Assembly (NCBI GenBank): GCA_003148945.1
Contig: QGGY01000004.1
Span: 62,001-126,000 of the forward strand
Length of the DNA stretch: 64,000 nt
Source of the DNA: Murimonas intestini
Lineage (GTDB): Bacteria; Bacillota; Clostridia; Lachnospirales; Lachnospiraceae
Reading direction: 5' to 3'
Part shown: in pieces, positions 55,936 through 64,000 of the stretch
How the letters are laid out: each line of letters starts with the position of its first letter
Numbering within the stretch: position 1 is the first letter of the stretch
Made by a program: the position numbers and the translations under genes
The notes under the pieces: generated by a model
The model's input: only the letters and a program-made list of their open reading frames with translations
What the model was told of the DNA's origin: nothing
Database searches by the model: none

Positions 55936-58179
55936 TTACTGTTCACGCTCCGGCTTCCTGCCTGAATATGCCAGCTCTGTATAACTGTCTGCCGGCAGGG
56001 GCTTTGAACAGAAGTATCCCTGTATATAGTCACATCCGATACCCGCAAGAAAATCATATTCCTGCTGTATCTCCACACCTTCTGCCACTACCTCCAGTCC
56101 CAGCTCATGTGACAGGCTGATAATGCTTTTTAATATCTTCTGCACACGCACGCTCTGTCCATAATCCTCCACAAGTGATTTGTCCAGCTTAATCTCATCT
56201 ATAGGCATATCCTTGAGCATACCTATTGAGGTGTATCCTGACCCAAAATCGTCCATCAGTATCTGTATACCGGCCCTGCGGAATTCTTCCAAAATAGTTT
56301 TCAGCATCTGCTCATTGTCAAAAAGCACTGTCTCTGTTAATTCCAGCTGGAGAAGCTCCACAGGCACCTTATATCTTCTTATGATCCCCAGATACGATTC
56401 CACGAAGTCTGTCCTGTACAGGTGGACCTTGGAGACATTGACAGAGACTGGAGTGACCTCATATCCCAAATCCAGCCACCGCCTGATCTGTATGCATACT
56501 CTTTCAAACACATACTGATCCAGCCTCACTATCATTCCATTTCCCTCATAGATCCCGATAAAAGAGTCCGGAGCAATCAGGCTTCCATCCGATGTCTTCC
56601 ACCTGATCAGCGCTTCAGCGCCAAAGAACCTGTCCTTTCTTATATCATATTTAGGCTGATAATAAACTACAAATTCCCCTGCCCTCAGGGCCGCTTCAAA
56701 ACTGTCTTCAATTTCCTTTTCCCGGATCTTTCTGTCTCTTATGGTATCATCATAAAAGGTACACCTCTGGAAGGGCTTTCTGTCATCCCTGGCAAGGGCC
56801 ATCTCTGCGCGGTCTGCCATGGTATCGATAGATATCATCTTCTCCTCTATCTTATACACGCCTGCCAGCAGCTTGATCTCATATGGCTTCTTCTCCTGCC
56901 TGGCAAAACTGCATGTCTCCTCTATCAGAACTTCCATCCTCTCCTGCATGGCTTCGTCCGATCCGTACTTCATGAGGATTATAAAATGATCCCCCTCTTT
57001 GCGCCCAAAGATTTCCTCGCCTGTGAGGCTTCTGGATATAACATCTGCGATATGCCTCAGTACCCTGTTTCCTTCCTCATAACCGAACAAATCATTTATA
57101 TACTGAAATTTGGAAATATTCAGGACTGTCATGGCATATGTCCCGCCTCTGTCCGTTCTTAAAACCCTCTGTGCATCCATCTTAAACTTGGCAAAGGTAT
57201 TTCCTCCTGTAACCGGATCCACAAAAGCCGCCTTCTCAATCGCCTCCCTGCCCCGTCTTCTCTCTCTTCCTATATTCAGCAGCAGTATGATAAGCGCTAT
57301 GATACAAATGGCAGCAAACAGGTACGTAAGTACAAGAGATCCGTTAATATCTCTCTCCACCACAGAGACAGGCACAATATTTAGAAGATACCAGCCATTT
57401 ATCTCCATAGGCTGATAGTAAATATAAGACTTGTCACCTGCAGTGACCGTAACGCTTCCTGAAGCTCCGCTGCCCATATCTGATTTCATCTGGCTTACAG
57501 CCGCCTGATTCTTTTCCGAAGCACCCAGCAGCTCAAAAACATTCTCAAAGGCTCCCAGTCCGCCTTTCATACTCTGGCCCGCTATATGTTCACCATCTTT
57601 TTTGACCACATAGCTGTGCCCTGTTCCCTTGAATGTGGTTGTTGAAAGCGTATTTTCAAAGGAAACCATCTCATATGTGGCAAATAAGACACACCTGCTG
57701 CCATCCCGGAAAGTGACAGGCGCACTGTATACATTGATCTTGCCGCCGCCCTCTACATCTATGAGAGTATCTGACACCGCCTGCTCACCATTCATTGATA
57801 TATTAAAATACTCCCTGTCTCCCAGGTACATTTCTTTAGAATCTGTAGTAAATGCCTGTCCGTCAGGCCTAATGATCCCCATCCTCTTAAAACCATTTAC
57901 ATTATCAACTGCCGTAAGCTTCTTAAGGACAGCTTCCATGTCAAGTGATTCATCCTGCCCGATATACACTGCCAGATTATTAAGCGTCTGCTTCCCTTTC
58001 TCAATTTCCTTGCGGAGCACCTTCACTTCCTGCTCAGATATTTCCCCCAAAGTATTCAGGATCTTGTCCTGGGAGCTGATATAGAACAGCCTGGCAAAAA
58101 CGATACCCAGTGTCACGATGATAATAGCCGCCAGAGCTATATTAAAATATCCCCATTTCCTTTTTTCCTGTTTCATCAT
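55936..58179 (-). CDS. Membrane GGDEF-EAL protein, probable cyclic-di-GMP phosphodiesterase
   Basis: 747 residues from ATG 58179 (GGGAGAG upstream; the TTG at 58200 lacks a site). Two membrane helices (about 10-35, 290-315) around a CACHE sensor; a GGDEF domain whose active site reads KEGDHF, so it should not make cyclic di-GMP but may bind GTP; and an EAL domain with EALIR, ELTET, DDFGSGYTS, KLDKS, EGVE and QGYFCSKP, all key residues present. Stands alone, just upstream of the proS promoter. Confidence 0.9.
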   Translation of the reverse strand: MMKQEKRKWGYFNIALAAIIIVTLGIVFARLFYISSQDKILNTLGEISEQEVKVLRKEIEKGKQTLNNLAVYIGQDESLDMEAVLKKLTAVDNVNGFKRMGIIRPDGQAFTTDSKEMYLGDREYFNISMNGEQAVSDTLIDVEGGGKINVYSAPVTFRDGSRCVLFATYEMVSFENTLSTTTFKGTGHSYVVKKDGEHIAGQSMKGGLGAFENVFELLGASEKNQAAVSQMKSDMGSGASGSVTVTAGDKSYIYYQPMEINGWYLLNIVPVSVVERDINGSLVLTYLFAAICIIALIILLLNIGRERRRGREAIEKAAFVDPVTGGNTFAKFKMDAQRVLRTDRGGTYAMTVLNISKFQYINDLFGYEEGNRVLRHIADVISRSLTGEEIFGRKEGDHFIILMKYGSDEAMQERMEVLIEETCSFARQEKKPYEIKLLAGVYKIEEKMISIDTMADRAEMALARDDRKPFQRCTFYDDTIRDRKIREKEIEDSFEAALRAGEFVVYYQPKYDIRKDRFFGAEALIRWKTSDGSLIAPDSFIGIYEGNGMIVRLDQYVFERVCIQIRRWLDLGYEVTPVSVNVSKVHLYRTDFVESYLGIIRRYKVPVELLQLELTETVLFDNEQMLKTILEEFRRAGIQILMDDFGSGYTSIGMLKDMPIDEIKLDKSLVEDYGQSVRVQKILKSIISLSHELGLEVVAEGVEIQQEYDFLAGIGCDYIQGYFCSKPLPADSYTELAYSGRKPEREQ

Positions 58180-58338
58180 CTTCTCTCCCGAGTCTTCCAA
58201 CTATTTGTCCTCCATGTCAGTATAGCATGCAAAAAGCACGGCGACAACGTTAATTTTATTCCTGCCGGCAGCGGGACAAAGTCAGGCCCGCTTGATCCTG
58301 ACTGCTGTCTAATCCGTGTCCGGCGGCTTATTTTTCAC

Positions 58339-58366
58339 TTGTATTCTGTCCTGAAAGTGATATATT
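58339..58366 (+). promoter_or_regulatory. Candidate promoter of the 54-residue gene
   Basis: TTGTAT, 16 bases, TATATT, about 90 bases before the start codon. Confidence 0.5.
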
Positions 58367-58453
58367 TAAAGTATCAGAAAAGACACCGCTTTATAAGTAT
58401 TGGGGACTTGCACGCGGGACTAAAGCACATGTCTGCCGGAAAGGAGTAAGGTT

Positions 58454-58618
58454 ATGATAAAATTAAATTTTGAGAGTAAGGAAACAGAAGAATATTACCG
58501 CAAGATGAGGCGTGAGCTGGGTATAAGCCATCCAGGACGCTGGAACAACAAACCTTGCATCACAAGAGAAGATGTAGACAATTATGTTAAAGATGCCAAA
58601 AATATTCTGGCATGCTGA
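58454..58618 (+). CDS. Small protein of 54 residues, unknown
   Basis: ATG 58454 has GGAAAGGAG 8 bases upstream, a candidate promoter in front and a strong terminator behind, so it is a likely real gene. The product is charged (ESKETEEYYRKMRRELGI; TREDVDNYVKDAKNIL) with two cysteines and no membrane segment. I do not recognise it. Confidence 0.7.
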   Translation: MIKLNFESKETEEYYRKMRRELGISHPGRWNNKPCITREDVDNYVKDAKNILAC

Positions 58619-58650
58619 CAGATTTGGGATATTCAGGATCTATATGTATC

Positions 58651-58692
58651 AAATAAGAGGCTGCCACAGCAAAAAGTGGCAGCCTCTTATTT
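58651..58692 (+). terminator. Terminator after the small gene, shared with the GH106-like gene
   Basis: AAATAAGAGGCTGCCAC and its perfect 17-bp complement around 8 bases. A-rich and T-rich stem ends suit both strands. Confidence 0.88.
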
Positions 58693-58747
58693 AATATATT
58701 CTAGTGCTTAAGCCCCCCTCCCCTAAGGCAGCTTATTTCCCCGCTGT

Positions 58748-61700
58748 TTATGCAGACAGTATTTCCACCCTTGACAATATTCCCGCCGGTCTCAGGCACC
58801 ACGCCTCGCTCCAGTCACTTCCTGCTGTGCGGTATGAATTAGGTCCATACCACTTATATTCAGGATTTGCATTATGCAGCATTCCAAATGTATTGAATCT
58901 GTTTCCGTATGCGCATATCTCAAGTGTGTGTACTCCTGCCGCCAGTACCCCAGCCTGCAGAGTGTGAGGCGCAAATGCAATCAGTCCCGCACTCCTGCCA
59001 TCTATAAATACCTCCAGGACAGACGCAGCAAAATGCGGTACTCTGACAGCTGCCTTTCCTTCATTCTCCAGTTCAAAATGCATTCTGTAATTTACATTTC
59101 CTCCATAGAACGGGAATTTCTGCCGTGTGATATCACCAAAATACAGCTTTTCCGTCCGGCTGGTGACTTCCGCCGATGTTCCCCGGACCTCCACCCCAAA
59201 ATCTCCCAGAATATAAAGATTCTCCAGGTTTGTCCTGCGGCCGAACGGAATCCTCAGGATCAGTTCATTCTCACCTTTTTTGAGCGGCGGTACCTGGACT
59301 GTCCTGATGAAGGAGTCTACAAAATACTGTGACACATCACCTTCACATGCTATCCTTGCCTCCTCCCTGGGATGTTCCCACATTCTGACTCTCTCACCAT
59401 TCCACCACAGTTCTGCCTTCCATGGACGCTCCATGGCAAGAAGAAGCTCTCCTGAATCAATCTCTGACTTTATAGCATATTTCAGAGTGACTGTATGGTC
59501 TTCAGGAGCTTCCCTTATGCACCAGGGCTGTTTGCAGGCATCCTGCCTCAGCGGATAGCCAAGAACATGCCTTATCTCATTATCCAGCCTCAATATCTCT
59601 TCTGCCCTGTGCTCAGGTCCGTCATCCAGCTTCCAGACAGCTTTGTCCAGGCAAAGTACATTCGGCTCAGACATACTGTAAGAGTCAGGCTCGTAAATAG
59701 TCTTCAGAATTTCATTTCCTCCGGTGCAAGCATGACGGGGTCCTGCTACAAGTCCATATGTACTGATCCTCTCACCTGTCCTGATCGGCGCTCTTTTCTC
59801 ATCTTCTTCACCGATGTTTGCGTCACTCTCCCTCTCTGACAGTTTCCACAGGAGGCTGTCCTGGGCATACATCACTGTCTTTATACATGTCCAGCCTTTT
59901 TCTGTCCCCGCTTCTGCCTTCGATATCTCTCCGCTGAGCGCATCGCAGGCCGTCACCTCATATTCACCCCGGATCCTTACTAACAATTCTTGCGCCTGGT
60001 CCAGTCTTGTCTTCTTCTGATTCACATGGCAGACAAACAGCCATTTTGTACCACCGTCCTCACGCATCTGATAAAACAGGTCATCCGTAAGTCTGCCGTC
60101 CATGCGCTGTATCTCTACACTCCTGTCACTATCAAGGGCAGCCAGTATTTCTCTGCGGTCAAATGATATGACTTTTGATCCGGCAGCCAGCTCTGCTGCT
60201 CTCTGTGACGGCAGGGCATCAACCAGCTGCGGGATCCTGCCTGCAAAAATAATATTTCCGCCGGCTGCCGCAAACTGCTCCAGCTTCTCCAGCGTACTGC
60301 TCCTTATAGTCCGCAGTCCCGGAACCAGGATGGTCTGATATGACATCTCACCAACCCTGAATTCCGGCCTTTGTCTCTGCCTGTCCCTCCTGGGGTAAGG
60401 ACAGGCAGCAGCCCCATCCTTCCCGCCAAGCAGAGATTCCGAGATGAGGTCAAAGTCTATCATTCCAAACAGAAGGAATTCCATCAGCTCTTTATACTCC
60501 AGATCCAGCTGGTCACGTATATCCTGTGTCTGTGCCACAGGCCCATAACTGATCCAGTAGGATTCAATGGGATGGATAACGCCTACCTTCACATCAGCCT
60601 TTCCCCTGGTCAGCACTGTGTTCACCCTGGCAAAATAATTTTCTATATAAGAATATTTCCCATACCAGGGAGACTGGTAATTAATTGATGCAGGCCAGTC
60701 CCTTTTCGCCTCCCCCTCCATAGACATAAAAGATAAATGATGGCACCTGACAGTCACTCCAAGGGCGGCCAGCCAGTCTCCCTGTACCTTATGCCCTTTA
60801 AAATCAAAGTCCCAGTTTGTCACTCCGTACAGCTCACAGATTACAGCCTCCCGCCCCTTCTGCCTGGCAACACTGACTGCCTGTTTGACTGTTGAATACT
60901 CCGGGTCCCCGCACAGGATATCCACTCCGGGAATCTGCTGATTCCTGTAGCACCTCATGGCTTCCCCCAGCCTCAGAGTCTGGGAATACAGGGTTGGCTC
61001 TGACATATAGTGTCCTGTCATGGCTATCCCATGTTCACCGCACCACCCAGCAATCGTATCAGAGTATGAGGATACAAACCGCTCTGCCAGATGGTCATGG
61101 TAATGATACCTGTTAACAGATACCCTGCCCTCCGGCAGCTCCCACAATATCTCCGGCAATACTTGAAGAAAAGGCGTCCCCCAGCTCTCCTCAAAAGTCT
61201 GCGGCAGGTCATCTGTAAACGGAAGCGTCACATCGTAGTCCGACTCACCATCAGGCAGCGCCATGCTCCCCTTGATCTGTGGTTCATCTGTAAAAATGGC
61301 AGGTATTGATTTTCCGAATTCTTCTCCCAGCTCCCTGTAATACTTCTCGTGGGTGATCTCAATAAATTTCTCCACAGCCTTCTTATTGAGCACATCCACA
61401 TAAGTCTGGTCATTGTACCAGGGGCTTTCACGCATTAGCTCCACATACGCCAGCCAGAGTTTTCCTTCTTTTTTCTCATCCTGCACGGTGTCCAATTCCG
61501 GTATCTCCCCTTCTATCTGTCTGTATGATACAAGACAGCCGTCCACCGTTTTGATCCTGTAAGCTGTCAGAAAATATCCCGCCGGTTTTCCGCCTTCCAC
61601 AACCTTCCTCTCGAATTCTTCTATGGATTCACACATATCTGTCTTTCTTTCCCTGCTCAGCAGCAAATGCCTTGCCCTGAATTCAAGTTTTTCTGTAACT

Positions 61701-62017
61701 ATGCCACCGGCACTGCCTGAGGGATATCGGTCTTCATCGTAGAGCCAGATTAACATCCCCTTCTCTTTAGCCTTCTCGTCCGCGTGACGTACCAGTTTCA
61801 TATACTCGCTGCTCAGATAATCATTTTCCATTCCTGTACGCGGATGCAGATGCACCCCGCCGAATCCCATTTTCTTAAAAATCTCAAGCTGTTCATCTAT
61901 CAGCCCTTCCGTGACCCTGCAGTTCCAGGCCCAGAAGGGTGTCCCCCTGTATTCACTGCCCGGATCACGGAAAAGCTCTTGTGTCAATTCCTTTTTTTTA
62001 TTTTTAGGATATAACAT
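58748..62017 (-). CDS. GH106-like glycosidase, probable alpha-L-rhamnosidase
   Basis: 1089 residues. The N-terminal half is the GH106-type barrel: RGTPFWAWNCRVTEGLIDEQ, GVHLHPRTGM, YDEDRYPSGSAGG, AIFTDEP and GIAMTGHYMSEP are conserved blocks holding probable acid/base and metal residues. The C-terminal part has galactose-binding-like beta-sandwiches (GEYEVTACDA; KGENELILRIPFGRR). No signal peptide, so it acts on imported substrate. The ATG has AGGAGG 7 bases upstream, but that site lies in a hairpin (62024-62079). fucI is the gene before it in the same direction. Confidence 0.8.
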   Translation of the reverse strand: MLYPKNKKKELTQELFRDPGSEYRGTPFWAWNCRVTEGLIDEQLEIFKKMGFGGVHLHPRTGMENDYLSSEYMKLVRHADEKAKEKGMLIWLYDEDRYPSGSAGGIVTEKLEFRARHLLLSRERKTDMCESIEEFERKVVEGGKPAGYFLTAYRIKTVDGCLVSYRQIEGEIPELDTVQDEKKEGKLWLAYVELMRESPWYNDQTYVDVLNKKAVEKFIEITHEKYYRELGEEFGKSIPAIFTDEPQIKGSMALPDGESDYDVTLPFTDDLPQTFEESWGTPFLQVLPEILWELPEGRVSVNRYHYHDHLAERFVSSYSDTIAGWCGEHGIAMTGHYMSEPTLYSQTLRLGEAMRCYRNQQIPGVDILCGDPEYSTVKQAVSVARQKGREAVICELYGVTNWDFDFKGHKVQGDWLAALGVTVRCHHLSFMSMEGEAKRDWPASINYQSPWYGKYSYIENYFARVNTVLTRGKADVKVGVIHPIESYWISYGPVAQTQDIRDQLDLEYKELMEFLLFGMIDFDLISESLLGGKDGAAACPYPRRDRQRQRPEFRVGEMSYQTILVPGLRTIRSSTLEKLEQFAAAGGNIIFAGRIPQLVDALPSQRAAELAAGSKVISFDRREILAALDSDRSVEIQRMDGRLTDDLFYQMREDGGTKWLFVCHVNQKKTRLDQAQELLVRIRGEYEVTACDALSGEISKAEAGTEKGWTCIKTVMYAQDSLLWKLSERESDANIGEEDEKRAPIRTGERISTYGLVAGPRHACTGGNEILKTIYEPDSYSMSEPNVLCLDKAVWKLDDGPEHRAEEILRLDNEIRHVLGYPLRQDACKQPWCIREAPEDHTVTLKYAIKSEIDSGELLLAMERPWKAELWWNGERVRMWEHPREEARIACEGDVSQYFVDSFIRTVQVPPLKKGENELILRIPFGRRTNLENLYILGDFGVEVRGTSAEVTSRTEKLYFGDITRQKFPFYGGNVNYRMHFELENEGKAAVRVPHFAASVLEVFIDGRSAGLIAFAPHTLQAGVLAAGVHTLEICAYGNRFNTFGMLHNANPEYKWYGPNSYRTAGSDWSEAWCLRPAGILSRVEILSA

Positions 62018-62023
62018 AAAAAT

Positions 62024-62079
62024 ACCTCCTGCCGCCTCTGATTTATCATGTGATTAAACCAGTCTAGCGGACAGGAGGT
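62024..62079 (-). promoter_or_regulatory. Hairpin that sequesters the ribosome site of the GH106-like gene
   Basis: On the minus strand ACCTCCTGTCCGC pairs with GCGGCAGGAGGT (12 bp, one bulge). The 3' arm contains the entire AGGAGGT in front of ATG 62017. On the plus strand the same hairpin is followed by GTTTTTT and could stop antisense transcription. Confidence 0.65.
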
Positions 62080-62125
62080 GTTTTTTAAATGGAAATTTCT
62101 TTTATAAATATGGCTTTTTCATCAA

Positions 62126-62142
62126 TGTTAATCCCATTAACA
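62126..62142. promoter_or_regulatory. Perfect palindrome, candidate operator
   Basis: TGTTAAT-CCC-ATTAACA, extended by CATC/GATG outside. It lies between fucI and the GH106-like gene and has no T-run on the minus strand, so an operator is more likely than a terminator. Confidence 0.4.
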
Positions 62143-62161
62143 GATGAAGCCCCAGGTCTAT

Positions 62162-63955
62162 TTATTTGTAAAGCGGACCATATGTTGAGCAGGCTCTGTA
62201 ATCAGCGCCTTCTTTGTCCATGCCAAATGCATTCCATGATGCAGGTCTGAAGATCTTGTCTTCCGGAACATTGTGCATAGCAACCGGGATTCTCAGCATT
62301 GAACACATTGTGATAAGGTCAGCTCCGATATGTCCGTAGCTGATTGCACCATGGTTAGCGCCCCAGTTATTCATTACATCATAAGCTGTCTTGAATGCTC
62401 CTTCGCCTGTTGTTCTCGGTGCAAACCATGTACATGGCCATGTATAGTCTGTTCTCTTCCAGAGCTTGTCAGAAACCTCTTCCGGAAGATTAACTGTCCA
62501 GCCTTCTGCGATCTGCAGCATCGGTCCTAAGCCCTTTACAAGGTTAAGACGGATCATTGTTGCAGGCATCTCAGCTCTTGTCACGAAACGTGATGAATAT
62601 CCGCCTCCACGGAAGTATCCGTTGTCAGCTGCATTCCAGGTAGTAGCAGCCATGATGGCATCCTGATCTGCTTCTGTTACATTCCACCATTCTTTCATAA
62701 CGCCGTTGCCATTCTCATCTTTAGCTTCGCCGCATGCATCCAGGCAGGCTGCACCGGAGTTGATCAGATGGATGAATCCGCCAGCATCTTTCGCTACGCC
62801 TTCCAGATCGTATCCTGTAGCTTTCTTAACTGCTTCCGGGCTCCAGTATGTACGCACATCAGCAAAAATCTGAGCTCTGTTTGTGAGGAGCTTCATGAAC
62901 ATCATGCCAAGTCCGTTTAATACGTCATTCTCTGTAGCAAGAATATATGGCTCTCTTGCTCCGTTCCAGTCAAAGGATGTATTCAGAACTGCTTCAGCGA
63001 AGTCACCGTTCGGATAGAAGTCTGTCCACTGTCTCTGTCCCTGGAATCCGGCAGCGATCGCATTATGTCCGATAGCTTCCTCGGAGAATTTAGCATCCAG
63101 GTTTTTATTTCCGTTCATCAGGTCTTTTACGATAACTGCCATCTTAACAACAAACTCGAACTGTTTTTCTTTCTCTTCCTGGGAAGCCTGCAGTTCTTCT
63201 GGGTTCTTGTCAAAACCGATATTGCATTTTTCTTTAGCCCATGCAAGAGCTTTCTGGAATTCTGCCTCGTCATAAATGCCTTCTGTCATACGGCGGATGA
63301 TTTCCACTTCGTCAACAGATTCTACACGCATGCCTAAGTAGGACTCGATAAAGTCTGAATCAATGATAGATCCGCCGATACCCATACAGATAGAACCGAT
63401 CTGTAAGTAGGATTTTCCTCTCATGGAAGCTGCTGCAACTGCCGCGCGGCCGAATCTTAATAATTTTTCTTTTACGTCTTCAGGAATTTCCGTGTCATCT
63501 GCATCACATACGTCATGTCCGTAGATACCGAATGCTGGAAGTCCCTTCTGTGCATGTGTAGCCAGAACTGATGCAAGGTAAACTGCGCCAGGTCTCTCTG
63601 TTCCGTTGAATCCCCATACAGCCTTGATGGTCTGCGGATCCATATCCATTGTCTCTGCTCCGTAGCACCAGCATGGTGTTACAGTCACTGTAATGTCAAC
63701 ACCTTCTTTTCTGAACTTTTCAGCACAGGCTGCTGTCTCGCCTACACGTCCGATCGTAGAATCAGCGATGACAACCTTTACCGGTTCACCGTTTGAATAT
63801 TTTAAATTCTCTTCGAATAATTTAGCTGCTGATTTAGCCATGTTCATTGTCTGCTCTTCCAGAGAACCTCTAACGTCCAGGGCACCCCTGCGTCCATCAA
63901 TGGTTGGTCTGATTCCGATAACTGGATAACCGCCGATTAATCTGCTTTCTGCCAT
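62162..63955 (-). CDS. fucI: L-fucose isomerase
   Basis: 597 residues, close to the 591 of the E. coli enzyme. It converts L-fucose to L-fuculose with Mn2+ (also D-arabinose). Family blocks: [54 protein letters not shown] and [15 protein letters not shown] 63955 has GGAGGA 7 bases upstream; the frame is open further to the window edge but without a site. The upstream region lies outside the window. A GH106-like gene follows, in line with use of fucose/rhamnose from glycans. Confidence 0.95.
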   Translation of the reverse strand: MAESRLIGGYPVIGIRPTIDGRRGALDVRGSLEEQTMNMAKSAAKLFEENLKYSNGEPVKVVIADSTIGRVGETAACAEKFRKEGVDITVTVTPCWCYGAETMDMDPQTIKAVWGFNGTERPGAVYLASVLATHAQKGLPAFGIYGHDVCDADDTEIPEDVKEKLLRFGRAAVAAASMRGKSYLQIGSICMGIGGSIIDSDFIESYLGMRVESVDEVEIIRRMTEGIYDEAEFQKALAWAKEKCNIGFDKNPEELQASQEEKEKQFEFVVKMAVIVKDLMNGNKNLDAKFSEEAIGHNAIAAGFQGQRQWTDFYPNGDFAEAVLNTSFDWNGAREPYILATENDVLNGLGMMFMKLLTNRAQIFADVRTYWSPEAVKKATGYDLEGVAKDAGGFIHLINSGAACLDACGEAKDENGNGVMKEWWNVTEADQDAIMAATTWNAADNGYFRGGGYSSRFVTRAEMPATMIRLNLVKGLGPMLQIAEGWTVNLPEEVSDKLWKRTDYTWPCTWFAPRTTGEGAFKTAYDVMNNWGANHGAISYGHIGADLITMCSMLRIPVAMHNVPEDKIFRPASWNAFGMDKEGADYRACSTYGPLYK

Positions 63956-64000
63956 TTCAATCTCCTCCATTTGTTTAAATAATTGGGTTTGTTTATACAT

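Noticed and set aside
54359..55984. Long plus-strand frames over proS and its leader
   Set aside because: Antisense of proS and the T-box; no family resemblance or start signals.

Overview
The window reads as chromosome of a clostridial gut-type Firmicute, most likely Lachnospiraceae. Shine-Dalgarno sites are strong (AGGAGG-type) throughout, there are two T-box leaders, and the content is typical of that group: YesM/YesN-type two-component genes beside an LplABC-type sugar ABC importer, a CstA-family transporter, a pyrophosphate-dependent PFK, an archaeal/eukaryote-like ProS, and large glycosidases next to L-fucose isomerase. This placement is inference; no rRNA lies in the window.

Layout. 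(1) About 1-18.5 kb is an AT-richer accessory and defence region, mostly on the minus strand. It holds a HelD-type helicase (cut by the left edge), an McrBC pair, a small cluster of P-loop kinase, VOC protein and HNH nuclease, a zinc alcohol dehydrogenase (plus strand), a serine hydrolase sitting between two pieces that look like a broken DUF1016 gene, a Gabija pair (gajA-gajB), an intact DUF1016/PDDEXK gene, and a truncated large serine recombinase joined to an IS66 remnant. Transcription units between 11.6 and 17.1 kb are each followed by a hairpin element. These elements share flanking sequence (CTGCCAAC before, TATCAG-like after) but have unrelated stems. This is the most unusual pattern in the window.

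(2) About 18.7-28.2 kb is housekeeping: rlmD, a T-box leader plus cstA, an AraC regulator, the recR-ybaB-dnaX cluster, pfkA and tRNA-Ser(CGA).

(3) About 28.2-44.1 kb is signalling and glycan use. A hybrid histidine kinase with two extracellular substrate-binding-like domains lies beside a regulator with two GntR helix-turn-helix domains. Then comes a seven-gene minus-strand run: solute-binding lipoprotein, two permeases, GH172-type (DUF2961) enzyme, GH38 alpha-mannosidase, YesM-type kinase, YesN-type regulator. It looks like a sensor-importer-glycosidase locus for a mannose-containing glycan.

(4) About 44.3-58.6 kb mixes cyclic-di-GMP and central functions: a GGDEF cyclase followed by an EAL protein with two degenerate GGDEF domains, a YeiH-type exporter divergent from a LysR gene, NudC, a DUF1848 protein, PPi-PFK, T-box-controlled proS, another GGDEF-EAL protein and a 54-residue unknown protein.

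(5) About 58.7-64 kb carries a GH106-like alpha-L-rhamnosidase whose ribosome-binding site can be paired into a hairpin, preceded by fucI. This suggests deoxyhexose (fucose/rhamnose) use.
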